A DNA stretch of 64,000 bases from Struthio camelus. Its lineage: Eukaryota; Chordata; Aves; Struthioniformes; Struthionidae. How positions within the stretch are numbered: the first letter of the stretch is position 1; every line of letters begins with the position of its first letter. The notes below the pieces were generated by a model, which made no database searches, was not told the origin of the DNA, and worked only from the letters and a program-made list of their open reading frames with translations. The DNA is taken from positions 2,344,517 to 2,408,516 of the forward strand of contig NC_090956.1 in NCBI RefSeq assembly GCF_040807025.1. Direction: 5' to 3'. A program made the position numbers and the translations under genes. Below are positions 48,001 through 61,500 of this stretch, piece after piece.

Positions 48001-49556
48001 TCCTCATAAGCACATGTGAGCTCCTTAGTAAGAACATTGATTAGACTCTGGAATAGAGCAACCTGCAGGAATTGGAAAGCCTATAAAGTTACATCCTAGG
48101 AACTTTGCAGAGAGGAAATAAATGAAGGTTTGTTGAGTGAAAGGCCATTTCCATTCCTGATGATAGGGAGACAGGAATCTCAGGGACTGCAATTCTGGAG
48201 CCATTGCCAAGAACTTTCCTTTGGATGATAGCATCCCTGCTCAGTAGTCTTATTGCCACGCTGCTTGCGAGCAAGCGCTCATGAGCTGCTGTGGTGAGCG
48301 CGGACGCAAGGACCCACATCACAGTTGTGGGTGCAGGTGTCAGGCATCTCAGTGTGAGGCCGGTGGGCCATGAGCACCTCTGAGCACCTCTGCAAGCAAA
48401 GTCTTTCATATTCTCTTGATAAAACAACTGTGCCATGGGATTTGTCTGTGCCAGTCCTAGCTTTTTATCTGATGTCATGCTACTGTTAGGGCTGTATTTT
48501 TGGCTTCAGCTATCCGGATTCCTCTACCCCTGGCTTGACAGCTACATGCTTCAGGCTGAGCCTGAAGCAGAGATCCCAGCTGGAAATACATGTGGTCTGA
48601 AAGTGGCCTGGCTGACCAAAGGAAGAGCTGCCGTCTGTTTCTGTGTGGGGTTTCCCAGGTGGAGACATTTGGAGAGAACAGAAATCTTAAGGACCAAGTG
48701 CTTCAAACTGCGCTCAAGCAAAACTTCCTGGTGGCAAGCGTTTCTCTAGAATTTAGTGATGGAGGATCTGGGAGCCAGTATAGCTGGACGTATAGCCTTG
48801 TTCTGTGCTTCGTGGGTACCTCCTGTGAATGGCAAATGGGAATCCTGTGCAGGACAAGGGGGGAACGGGCCTATTTCCTGCTCTCCTCCTGCCCGTTTCA
48901 TGTAGCTTTACTTTGGGCATAGTGTTTCCTACTGTATCCTAGGGGATGGCAAGTGTTAATAAATAACACCTGCATTTATTTGTATTGCCAAACCTTTGCG
49001 TTCTCCAAGACTTATAGGTGTGTCCAGCACTCCAAATCCATCCTGTAATTTCAGATGCAGTTTTGAGAAGGCAGAGACACGCCCAAGTTTGTTCAGTGAA
49101 AAGCAGCCCTCTGTGCTTGTAGCCCTCCACACTAAGGGCCAGGTGACTAGCGGCTTGTGGGTAAGTGTTGCAACTAGCAGTCCGAGTGGAGTTGTGTAAC
49201 TCCAAGTGGAGTTGTGTTTATGCTCCTCCACCAAAGAGGAGTCTGCTTATGTGAGGGCATCTCTGGCAGCGAATATAGATTAACGAGCTGAATTCTCTGC
49301 ATGTAGCTCCACGCTCTGCCAGGCAGAGGGGACTCTCAGTAGTGTTTTATGTGCTTTAGGTCCAGTTTCGGATAGATTTTGTGAAGGGTGTTGGCATGTG
49401 TACGCTTGTTTGTGAGACTGTTGTTTTACTGAGCGCCTTTAACTTTACTAGTCTCAGAGTTGTTTTTTGCAAATAAATACTATTCATATTTGATTTTTCT
49501 TGGCTGAAATAAGGTGATTCCTTGCATGTATGGGCACCCTGAAGACCTTTGCAAGA

Positions 49557-49599
49557 ATGACATCTTTGCATCTGAGGCTGGGCTTCCTCCTTTCAGTTG
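49557..49599 (+). CDS. MSLN: MSLN-like exon 1, signal peptide
   Basis: ATG then TSLHLRLGFLLSV, one G, and donor GTGAGT (phase 1). Joined to the next exon it reads MTSLHLRLGFLLSV-G-WLAAAA, a good signal peptide with a small-residue cleavage region. The start codon is inferred from this fit. Confidence 0.55.
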
Positions 49600-52500
49600 G
49601 TGAGTACTACCACGAAGGTGACGGTTGTCCCAGGATGATTGTCCTCACTAGCAGCTGTAGTTGAGATAATCCCCAAAAGGAAGAGTTGTGCTTAAAGACC
49701 GTTGAAAATTATTTTGGTTGTCGCTCTAAATCCCCAGCCTTTAGTTATGCTCATTTATTGTTGTATCTGAGATCCAAAATATATTCGTTTCCTAATTAAC
49801 AGAGTAGAAGGACAAAATTAGAATTCCTTCTCACTCTGTCTGCTTGCTGCCCCATTGTTAGAGTATCCAGGTGTCTCTGGGAAAGCAGTTGCTAAAGAAA
49901 TAGCCGTATCTGCATCTGATTCTTTTTGTATTCCTCTTCTTTCTCCCCTCCCTTTTTTTTTGTTACTAAGGGATTCCAAAGCAGGATCTTTGTTTCTTTC
50001 AGAAAGTGTTGGCATTTTGTCCTTCATTCTTCATCAGACTTGAGATCATGTTTGCAATGAATATTAATGACAATAAAACATGAACTTACAACATTACAAA
50101 CAAGCTAATAAGACACCAGCTAGGGAACAGCTACAAAAAGAGAGATAATCTTTTTCTCTGCAGTAGGCTTAGTTCTCTCTACTAAGGGAAGGGAAGCAAG
50201 TAGGCAGATCACTTCTTTTTTTTCCTTTATTCCTTTAGTTAAGCAGTTGCTGCTGTTCACCACTGACCAGTGTACTGTGGACACCCTGATGAAAGTCTGA
50301 AAAGTTTATATCACCATCCTGTACAAGGAGAGATGTATCTGTTAAGGAGAAGTGCAGATTGCTTGTAAAAGTTAATGGCTCTCTAAAGCAACTGTTTTTA
50401 AGTCTAGCAGGTCAGTAATTTTGGTGATGCGTTCATACACCAGCCAGTGGCTCAGCCTACAGCCTTGGGAAATCACTCAATTTCTTTGGGCCATGCTTGC
50501 CCCCATCTATCTATTAATTTTTTTTTTATGTAAAAAGCTCTAGATAGCTGGAGATGGAGGAAAGGCAGACTGTCAGAAACGCACTGAGCTTATAGCGAAT
50601 TTGAATGTAACAGCTTGCATACACTGTCTCTCTTGGGGACAGATCAAAGAGAAACGAAAGAGAAGGCACCGATTTCTGAAAGTCCCTCAAACATCTTTCT
50701 CAAAGGGACCAGTGGCTAATCTTAGCAGGGAAAGGGTGGGAGATCGAAGCGTAGTGATGCCATGTTATCAAAATGAATGGCCTTATTGTAAAGGTTAAGA
50801 AGCACTGGGAAAACAGGCAGTGCTCAGCAGCTTTGTGGCACTGAGTGCCCTCAGTGAGGTGGGACTGTGGAGAGCAGTGACTGTGAGCAGCACAACCTCT
50901 GCAGATAGGGGACCTGGTCCCTTCCACGTATGTGCCTTTATGGGAGGCTTCGTGACAGCCTGGAGTACTTTGTTTTTATTCCCATGCTTTACTAGCAATG
51001 GTTTGGAATGGCATTACTCCCAGAGCAATGCTCACATACCTTAGATGGTTCATGACACAAGCTGAGTCCATAGCCTTTATTGTGATGTAGTGCAACGGGG
51101 GATTTGCTGTCATACAGTGAGGACCTTTTGTGATGCAGTGAGTTGGGGGCCTCTCTGATCTTGCAGAGCAAGAAGCCAGTCTTCCTTTTCCTCCTTCTCC
51201 CCATGTGGATGTCTCTGAGCACTGCCCTTTCGAGTCAATGGGCTGATTCACATGCTTAACATCAAGCATACGCTTCAGAGCTTTCCAAGACTAGGGCCAG
51301 AGGGCTTGGCTGTGTATTTCCAAGGTCCAGTCCTTGGGTGAGCAGGAAGCAATTATCATGGTAGAAACAACTCTGGCTTTGTCTGTAAGCAGGGAAGCAT
51401 GGCCTTGGGGCTGGCTTCTGGCATTGAGCTCTTGGTTATGATTTTGTAACTCTTTCACAGCTTTCTCTAGGAGCAAACTATTGTGCATTAGGCGTAGAGG
51501 AAGGCGCTGTGTTTGGCCAGCTATGGGTATGGCTCCTTTGCCTGTTACTTAGTGACAGTTATCCATTAATTAAATGATTTAAAAGGTGTAGCTAGTAATC
51601 AAAATAGTTGTTATTACTAATCAGAGACTCCTCTCATGCTTTTCTACAAAGCATTTTATAATTCCCTTCCTAATGTGGGTCATTAGGCTGCTGAACACAT
51701 CCACACGCAGGAAAGCTGCCTTCTTCCTCTTCTTTCCCATCCTGATTGAGGGATAAGTGTCCCATTCCATTGATTTCTGTGCCCAAGTATTGCCAAGTGT
51801 TTGACGGAGCCTCCTGCCCTGAGACTGCTCAGCCCAGTCTCTTAGCTGTATGGTGTGGAGGAACCACAGGACACAGCAACACATAATAAATCAGCATGCT
51901 GGAGGGGAGCTTCTCTCTCCTTCTTCCCCAGAAGGGAAGATGTTCCTGTGCTTGTGGCTTTGGGGCTCGACTTCTCCATGTTCCGCTGTGAGTCACTGCT
52001 GACCGAATATTTATAGGTAACACCTGAATCCTGACTCTACTTCCCTGAAGTGGGCACACAGGGCCGTGAGTCATGGGCGCTTTAGCACTATGGGGTAAGC
52101 GCACTGTGCGTGGTCTCTGCCCCCAACTGTGTGTGCCTGCTGGGCATTGCTCAGCCTGGCTCAGGCTGGCTTTTCTGTGGGCCCGTTTCTTTTAAAAAGC
52201 AGGAGATGAGGTGGGTGTCAGGGTGATTCCTATTGCCATTGCGGCCTCCTGACAGCAGTAGGGCCTGATCCAAAGTCATTGAAGTCAGTTGGCTTCAAGG
52301 GATTGTTCACAGCTCCTCAGTGATTCAGTCTATCAAATTGTGCCTGTCAACCTGCTTGTGTAACCCCAGGAGCCTCTAATGACTACCTTCTCCCTCTCAC
52401 CACCTCTCATTTCATGTTGTTTTTATTACATTCACTTGTTCTGTCCTGTCAGAAACTAGTGGGAAGACTCTACCTTTTGCTTTTCTCTGTCTGTACACAA

Positions 52501-55500
52501 GGGATGCTGAGCTTGGCTGGCTCCTAATCCAAAGTAAATAATAATGCCAGTGTGATTTGAGGCTGTCTCTGTTGCTCCTAGTTTCCCAAGTCTTCATTTC
52601 ACCACCTTTCCAACATCACGCCATTGACAGGGCATTCACGGCAGCAGAGAAGGTGAGAGTCCTTTGGGTGCTAAGAAAAGGCTGGAGATGAAAGGGAGAA
52701 AGTTGCAGCAATAAGGGAGTGAGAAGGTGGCCTGGATGCAACAGCAGGTAGCTGGAAAATCCTGCTTTCCTAAGCAGTATGCAACGCAGCCCAAAAAGGG
52801 GGAATGCAATTGTCATTAGGGGACAACGTAAAAGTTGGAAAACAAGGTGTAGACAAGTGGAGAGCTTGCACAGGCCTGCCGAGAGGCAGTAGTGGCAGGT
52901 TCATTTCTTTAAGTAAATCCCTGTCAAGCTTTTGGGCAGGTCTGGAGTGAGGGCTGTCACATTCTGGCATTATCTGCATCACGTACAGCTCTGCGGAATA
53001 CAGTGATTTTAATCCAGTTGAGGACTTAGCCTGAGAAATGTATGAAATACAACACAGACTTAGCTATGGTCGAGATAATGATGGAATTGCTGTAAGAGAC
53101 AAGTAGATGGCTGCAAATCTAAAGACGTCATGGAAGCACATGCACGGTTAGTCTGGCCTCCGGGCTGATTACTGACCAGCTATCTGGCCATGGTGTACAA
53201 GGGATAGTGGGCAAACAAGTCCTGGAGAGAAGAGGAGGCCCTTCCCCTGCTTCTTTCCCTGCCTTCTCCTTTTTGGGTTTCTTGATCACTGTGCTTAATC
53301 AGCCAGACCATGTGCATCTGCCCACTGCGGTTCGCAGGCTTTTACTGCCAGTGGCACTGAGGGGCTCTCCAGTGACAGGCATGGCTGAGGGATGCAGGTG
53401 GATGGACTGTAGGGACAGCCTCCATTTGTCCAGATGGTGGGTTCCTCCACAACCTCCCCTCCCGGAAGCAGTGCAGGGGGATTGACAAGGCTGCTCTCCA
53501 GAGCACGGGGACATGATGTGCCAACCCTCATGTCAGTCATGACACTGCATTTCTGTCCCCCACTAGCTCAGCCCCAAGCAGGCAGAGGAGTACCTCACGT
53601 CCATCTATCCAGTCAACCTGTTGTCACAGTGTCAAAGAGGAAACAACAGTAAGGTCTGACAGGAATGATTCTGTGAGATATTGTGTCAAGAATGAAGAAT
53701 AAAATAACTTAGTGAGATGAGAGTGATCTTCAGGGTCTATTAAGCAAGAGAAGGGCTGGACTGTGGGAATGAGCCTCTGTCACAGATTTGTGACTAAAGT
53801 CCTGGCACATTGTCTTCCAGGTTGGCTGGCAGCTGCTGCAACTTCTTCTGGGACGTATCCAGTAAGACAAACTCCATGTGTAATATATATATCACCCATG
53901 CCTTCGCTTGCAAAGTATGTGTGGACTGGTGGTCAGTGTGGACCCCTTCTTCATAGCAGTACATGGATGGGAATTAGTTGCTACAAACCAAATTCAGTGC
54001 TCTGAGAATGGAGGTGGATGTTAACTGTCCTTCCCCTTCGGGTCTCCTAAGTAGTGTGTGGGGTAGGGATGTCTTCTCCAGATCTTTGAAGGGCTTCAGT
54101 GCACATATGTCACAAGCAGTGCAATGAAAGCGCCACTCAAATGTGGCCTCACTCAAATCATTGGGAGAATGGTCCATCTCGCTGGCCCCGATGCCTGAAA
54201 GACAGGGGAATCCACATAGCCCTGAACTTTCCAGCTGTTTGAAGTACACAGCCAGTACTGATCTGAATTTTGCAGATGGCAACTAACATGGCAAGGTGGG
54301 AGCTCTGGATCTAGACGTTTGTGTGTTTTCAGGCCGGGTCCAAGTGCAAATGTTTGCAGCTCACACCTTTGTCTGTATTAAATTTAAATGGTCACAAATA
54401 ATGCTGTGCTACCGTTATGACTACACGAGATCATCTCTCTTCTCTCTTTCACCCTGTCTAGTGCTTGAGCAGCCCTGTCAATGGTGAGTTTCTTGCCAAG
54501 TAATTTTCCTAAGGAAGATACACAGCTCTCTGTGTATTCCTGTCACATTTCCTTTAACCCTGTCTCTCTTTTTTTTGAGGGAATCAGAAGCTGTTGTATG
54601 TGCTTCAGTGAAAAGGTATGTGAACCACCAACAAATTATCTTGGCAGCATTTTCCCTGGGAATGATACCAATTTGTGAGGGATGTGACTTTGGGTGTCTG
54701 GAAACTTCTGAAAACAGCTGTAGCACCTTTTTCCCTGGAGAGGCCCAGGGTCATCTGAGGGCAAGGAGGAGGCTGGGGTGCTTGGTGCAGCAGTGAAGGG
54801 AAGGTGCCTTCCTGGGGCTCTGTGTCTGTGCAGGGCAAAGAAAGGCTGGGCAAGTAAGTGGGGGCCTAGAACTCATACAGGTCAGCTCTCAGCCTTTCTT
54901 CAATTTGATTTCTTCCTAAGGGTCAATGATTTACAAGTACCCTCTCCCTGCTCCTGAATGGTGTCAGGAAATAATTCTTAACCTCTGTGTTGTTCATTCG
55001 CTTCCCTGTACTTGTTATTTGGGCTGTGCCTCGTTGTTATGGCTGCCTGGCATTGCTTTTGCTCCTTGGTGGGTGGGCTGGACCCTTTACGGAAGAGCAG
55101 CTAATAACTGTTCCTACTGCATATATTTGAATGAATAGAAGCTTGTGGTCAGGGCTTTCCAACAGTTTTCATTGTCTGCCTATCCCTAGCAGCATGGGCT
55201 CTGGAATCAGGCCATTGAACTCCATGCCTGTATTTGCAGACACATTGCTGACGGTGTGTTTGCTCCCAGCCAGTCCTACCCCAGCTGCCATGGGATCTGG
55301 GAGACTGCCAGGAAGGTGATGACTTTGCTTTTTCCTCACCAGTGTTACCCAGGAGATGCTTCTTGAGATAGCCCATGGTCAAGCTTCCCCCTGCAACCTC
55401 ACGTTTGGTCAATACGCTTGTGCGCAGGTACTGGCAGTCCCCTTCTTTTTGTGGGCTGGTGCCTAGTTTTCCTGGACAGTAGTGCCCTTTCTATCTTAAA

Positions 55501-58500
55501 AGCGTTCCCACCCCAGGCTGGTGGAGTGACCAAAGCTTGTGCAAGCTTGAGGCACTGAAATGCCACTGTCTCCTTCACAAGATTGAGAGAAGGGATTGGG
55601 TCAAACATGCAGGGCACAGGGACTCTGGGACCACCTGGGCCACTGAGCTGCAGTTCCCAAGCCTGGGCCTTCCTGGTGCAATGTCACCCTCAGACATGTG
55701 GTTATTGGGAGGGGTCTGGAGATCTCCACACACCACGCCATGCAGCACATGCTCCATGTCTCGAAACTCAACAGCATGTTACCCCACCACGGATGCCTTG
55801 CTGGGGCTGTCTGTGGAAGTGGGTGATGCCGTCTTCTCCAAACCACTCAAATAAGAAAGTGAGACAATGGAGATTTCTGAAACGAATAAGCTCCTAGAAA
55901 TTGGCATCTGAGTGTTGGAACAAATCTTTGCGTAAGAGTAACCCAGCAGGGCTAACTTGCTCCTGAGCACAGTAAAAAGAGGTTGCAATGTGGAAAATGT
56001 CACCTGAAATGTTTCAGATTTACATCCCTTCCTGCTTTGCTTGTTGTCTCCAAGTTGCTGTGTTACCAGCAATTGCAATTACAATTGATAAAAGATTCCT
56101 ATTTTTGCTTTAATGTTTCTGACCAAAAGATGTCATTTTTCACATATTTGTTTGGAGTTTGTTTTTTCAGTGAAAAATAGCTCTGGAATGAGGAAGTTCC
56201 CTGTGGAAATTTCTGTTTTGCTGAAAAGGCCATTTTTTTGTGGGAAAATATTTTGAATAAAGTTTCTTAAAGCTGTTTTTGGCCTTGGAGGAAGTGCAGA
56301 TTAGGTAACAGAAGGATCCAACATCTGGTCTTATGTAAGTTTAGACTTGTTTCAAGTCAATGTAACTTGGACTTTCTTCTGGCTCTTCTGTCAACAGGTT
56401 ACATCACTTTTCAGTGTCAAATGCTCACACATAGGTGAGCTAGTGAAGTAGACCTAAAGGAGATCGCATACTGCGGCATCTCTAAATATAACACACTTTG
56501 TATTATTTCTGTATGGATTTCCCTTTCCTTTTTCAGAGTGCTTGGCTCCAGGACCTTAAGGACGATTTCCTCATATCCTTATATTCTTGCCTTAGCCCTA
56601 AGCCTGTCGATGCAATGGATCCAGCATACTCCATTCTGTTCTTTTCCAAATACGATGCTAACAAGCTTGTAGCTGCCCTGACTACCTTCAGCCAGCAGGT
56701 AGGCATGCTGTCAGACTGTTTGTTCACCTGCAATGTTAACTCCACTGAAAGGCAAAGCAGTGGGCTGCAGAGGGGCTTCAGAAGCAATATGACTGTTCAA
56801 CTGTTCTAGCTCAGTCCTAACATTATCTTATTTTAGAAAGGGCACAATTTCAATCAAAAGATATCTGCCAGTGTAGCAGAGGTGTTTGCTGTCAAAACTA
56901 GCTGGGGAGATGGAAATTAAATTTATTTTTAAGCAACAAGTTCGCGTAGGTTATGTGTTGCTAATTGCAGTGACAACAAAGACCTGTGGCTCCAATGTGA
57001 ATTAGAGCCTATTTGTACTTGAGTTGCACAAACACAGAAACACAGCTTTGGTGAAAGAGTCGCTGTGTAGAGAGGGGGAATGATGGCTAGGGGTGATTCT
57101 GTTCATAATGTTCGCATTCACTTGGGTCTACCTCTGTGCGTGTTTAGAGATCTGCATTCACTTCAGTTCATATGTTTCTCCTTGTGTCTTGCCTTCAGTT
57201 TTCTCACGTGCCTCTCTCCCAAGAGTGGAGCATGATCTTCACTAATGGCCTGTGGGAGAAGATGTTACAAGTACCTGACATTGACAGCCCACCTGTTTTG
57301 TTTCAATGGGTCCATGAGGGGCTTCAGCCATTCCTGGTCAAGCCCACAGTCTTTGCTTGCCTCCGTGCCAAAAACGTGTTGTGTAGGACTTTTCAGAAGA
57401 TGTAAGTGCTGAACATGAGCTTCAGTCCTGTGTTGCTGGGGTAGGAAAGTGGCCCTTCCTCCCGTCTGCTGAAACAAAGGGCTAAACCCTGCAAGTGCTG
57501 TGAACTGATGGAGGCCCAGGGGAGTCTCTGACTAAGAACCTCTCCCCTGGGCCTTGCAACGCAGCCGCTGCCCCTGTACTGGTTCTCTGCACCGGCCAGT
57601 GCACGCGTGCTGCAGCCACGCACACTGGGTTTGCAAAGCACTATTGCAGGATTGGTAGCGCGGTGCCCAGATGGTGAGGGCTATTGTGAAGGGCAGTCAT
57701 GCTGATGGTTTTGAAAAGGGACTTTTTTGTGCGTGATAAGACCAGTCTCCACGTAACTGCTGTTTCTGTGAGAATCCTACCCTGCCAGGTTTGGTTTCAT
57801 CTGTCTTTCTTATCTTTCTTTAGAGTTACTGCCCTGAATGGCATCTATTCTAACCTTCCAGTAGAAGAACAGAGGAATCTTTACAATGGGATCAAGTACT
57901 ATCTTATCCAGGACGGTAAATGACTTGATTTTCCTTAAGAAACAACAGCATGGTTTAAGCCACTAATGTACGTTACAACAACAGCCATGATCTGTTACAG
58001 AGCTGAGGCTTTGCAGACTTACAGTGAATTTATATTGTCTGTCCAGCGCGAATAGAGTGGGAATGTGACACTGAGAAGTATCAGGAATCATTTCCCTGCC
58101 TGAAGGCTTGCTTTCTTAAGCCATTCTAAATCAGTAGAGGCAGTTTTGTGCTGACTTACATCCTCTGCAAATGGCATTTATTGCTTTCATTGCAAAAGGT
58201 CAGTGCAGAGTTTGGTTCTGAGAGGTGAAGAGTTCAGCTCAGAAGTTAGCTCAGATGGGGACCTGGGTAAGGCACTTCACCTGTCCTAAGGCAGTAATTT
58301 GCATGCAAACTTCTGTTTCCTGCAAAAGGTTTTGGCAGATTTGAAGGAAGGAAGGAAGACCTGTGATGAAATATTCAGAGGGCTCTGAAAGAGTGAGGCC
58401 TCTATCCTGTCGCATGTACGTTTGTGACCTGAATGCTCAAATGCATGGATTTGAGCGTCTACTTGGTCTGACTGGGAAAATATATGCTAGAGTATTGCGT

Positions 58501-61500
58501 AGGCTCCATGTTCCCAAGTGATGGATAGAATGCATGTAAAGAGAAGCAAAACTTTAGAGAAACAGAAAATGAACTGGACTGTTTGAACGTTTAATTATTG
58601 CTGTGAAAGCACATTTCATTCTTTTGGATTTAGGGCTGTGCAGAACCAGTGCAAAGAAAGGCACATGTAAAGACTTGTAAAGGTCTCTATAAAACTGCTT
58701 GCTCTTACTGTAATGTGTGATCGCAGGCCCTTAAGGAGCTCTCTGCTGGCTTATTTCTCTGACAGATGAAAGTCTGCTCTGTATTCAGAAATCTCTTATC
58801 TTCACTGATTTTCAGCTGCGGTGTGGGTCTGTAGTTTTATGGTGTCTGCCTGTTTTGCAGGGTCAAAACAGAAATGCTACAGTGCAGCCATTCCTGGTCT
58901 GAATTCTACTGCTTGGTTTGAAAATTATCTAGGATCCTTTATGGAGCACGCTACTGTTGGAGACTTGCAGCTTTTTGCTGATGAATCAACAGTAAGTGCA
59001 GGCTCACAATGGTGTTGAAGGATGTGTGTCATGGAGATGCTGCCCCAGCAGGAAAATTTCTGGTGTTTGTTTATGATGAGGAGTCACTTTGGTTCTTTAT
59101 TTTTTCCTATCATGGTTTGTCACTCATGATGAGAGACACAAACTTTTCACTTATACAGAAGTTAATTTCATGTAGGTGATTCTGTAGAAAGCAAAGTGGA
59201 ATCAATAAGAGGAGCAGAACCAGTCTTTATCTCAAGACTGGAGTGATGTCTTGGCCTAGTTTAGTGTATGGCCTTACCAGGCCAGCCTGCAAGAGATGCT
59301 GTAGGAGCCGGATGAGTGGGCAGGACCGTCTTTTAGCAGCAGCGCCACCTTTGTGCCTTATAGCAATCGGAGAGTGAGGCATACATGCCCTTGGAGTGCA
59401 CAGACAAATAAAGCAAAAGTCCAGTATGATACTTAACAACAAAAAAACCCTCTAACGCCAGATATAAAAGATCATATTGCTTGAAGTGAGGTTCTCTTCA
59501 AACTGTCCCAAGTGGCTGCCAGCATTAAAGCCTCAGGATTAAAGAATCCTTTTTTTTTTTCCTTTCTCCCCCTGCCCCTGTAACACTTATCAGCTTCAAC
59601 AATTTGCCAGAGATCCAGTCAATATACAAATGGTCAGCAACCTCACCTTGCTCCGGGCAACAGCCGTGTATTACACCTTGCTGCTGACTTCTGGGCCCAG
59701 CTTCCCCTTATCAAGGTACGGGGTCTGACCTTACTTCCTACCTGACTCATGATTTAGCACAGTACCTTGATTTGGCAGTTTTGCTTTGTGGTGATTCTGA
59801 TGCCTGCTTACATGAGATATACAAAGCGTGTTTCTGTTTGCATTTTTAATTGCATTGCAGTTGATCTTGGGGAGGGCCAGACCCCAAGTTCCAAATCATG
59901 GGAAGCGATTGTCACACAGTGTAATCCACCAGCTAATGACCAGCAGTGCGTCTTGCAGCTGGGCAGTTTTGCATGACACAACAGTGCTCTCTGTAAACAG
60001 GAGCGTTGTCAGAGCCTAAGCAAGTGAGGGGAAGTGCACTCTGGAAGAGAGCGTCCTCTGGAAAAAGAGGAGAGATCTCTGATGGAGCAGCTGTCATACG
60101 TGCAACCTCTCCTCCTTGTCTCCCACCTGCAGTCTCCCAGACAGATTTGTTTGCTACCTGAGCCCCTCCGCAGTGAGCAACCTAAGCAGAGATGAGGCTT
60201 TGAGCTTAGCCCAGAGGATCAGTAAGAACTGCCCCACGAACCTGACACACACGGGAGCAAATAAGGAGAGAGCTCACTCTTCCTCCCTGACAACAGAGGA
60301 GCTGCAGGTAACGTCCTAGCCAGCCCTGTGAATCAGGAATTCCTCCTTCAAGTAAACAAAATATATGAGGAAATGTTTTCTTCTTGAAGAAGAAAGAGCT
60401 CTAATCCTGCAGCAGATAAACAGTTCTCAACCTCTTACAAATGATGAGGTCCCCGCTGAGGTCAGGGCTAATCTTTAAAGTGCTATTATCCCCTTTAATT
60501 GATGAGAAAATTGAGGCACTGAGAGGTTAAATGATCTCCTCAAACATTGTTACTATCATTGCTACGTTGAGCTTGCTGCAATCTTACAGCGATGAGCACA
60601 GAGCGTGGGCACAGCCTAGCCATCCCAGCTCCTGGGCAGTGGAGTAGGTCTTCTGCCCAGTGCAGGTTCCTTTGTGGAAATGAAGCTCCTGCTTGGAAGA
60701 GGATTCACAAATCTGGGAGTGAGATTGGATTTGGGGGCCAGGAAGAGTGGTTGGGAGTAACTGGCCTAGTCAGAGGGTTTGGTTTCAATTCTTGAGCCTC
60801 CTCTTCTGTATAGTCCTGTAGGCCGTTTTGCTTTTTTATTGTGGCCTCTGGCTGCTGTTTTGCCATCAGCAAAATCTTGGTGGGTAGAGGAAGTCTGTTA
60901 CCAGGCTTCATCACAAAAGTCTGTGAAGCAGAAAGTCCAGTGATTTAAGACCTCAAAGGCTATGGAATCCAGTAGGCTCCCTTCATAGCTCCTCTGACTT
61001 CCTCTTTTGTCTGTATGGGACCTTTTCAGGTTGCATCCACTCTGGTGAGAAAGTTTGAACGTTTCCCTCCTGCAATCCTGCGTGCATTGGGCCAGGCTGC
61101 TGTTGGGCTGTCTGTATCCCAGATAGAGAACAGCATCAGTGGTAAAGACCTTGAAGCATCTCTTCCTGCCCTGAGTGAAGTTCATGGCTGGAATGCTGAA
61201 CAGTCCAGTTCTATTATCAACAAATTGCTCAGCTCTGGCTATCAGGTACAAACGATAAGGCCCATGTATGCACCTCACATCTGGTATAGCTGTAGTTGCA
61301 AAAAAAAAAAAAAAAAAGTATGGCCCGTCATGTCCTCTTGCCTGTATGCATTGCTTTTCAGATCCCAGATGGCCAGAGCCTGGCAAAGCTAGGGAGCTTG
61401 GTGGCTGGCCTCAACAGCAGCCTACTTCAAAGTCTGCCTCCAAAGGTGATCTTGGAAGCCATTAAGTTGCCTGAGTTTGCTCAGCGAATGGTGACCCTAC

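Larger units (their letters stand above)
30741..49556. other. Intergenic region, no gene supported
   Basis: About 19 kb. Apart from two CR1-like remnants, a T/TG tract near 37021-37048 and a hairpin at 40125-40153, I see no exon series, tRNA or rRNA. Short open frames, such as 39088-39370 and 47341-47715, lack splice logic or family motifs. Motifs of the type CTGATCCAAAGTCATTGAAG at 52265 and TGACTTCAGTGGGGC at 36900 resemble ancient amniote repeats. Confidence 0.55.

Noticed and set aside
55190-55315. Possible exon with acceptor CTATCCCTAG and 126 open bases
   Set aside because: It would leave a 27-bp intron before the firm exon at 55343, too short for vertebrate splicing, and its phase does not fit the 22-nt exon.
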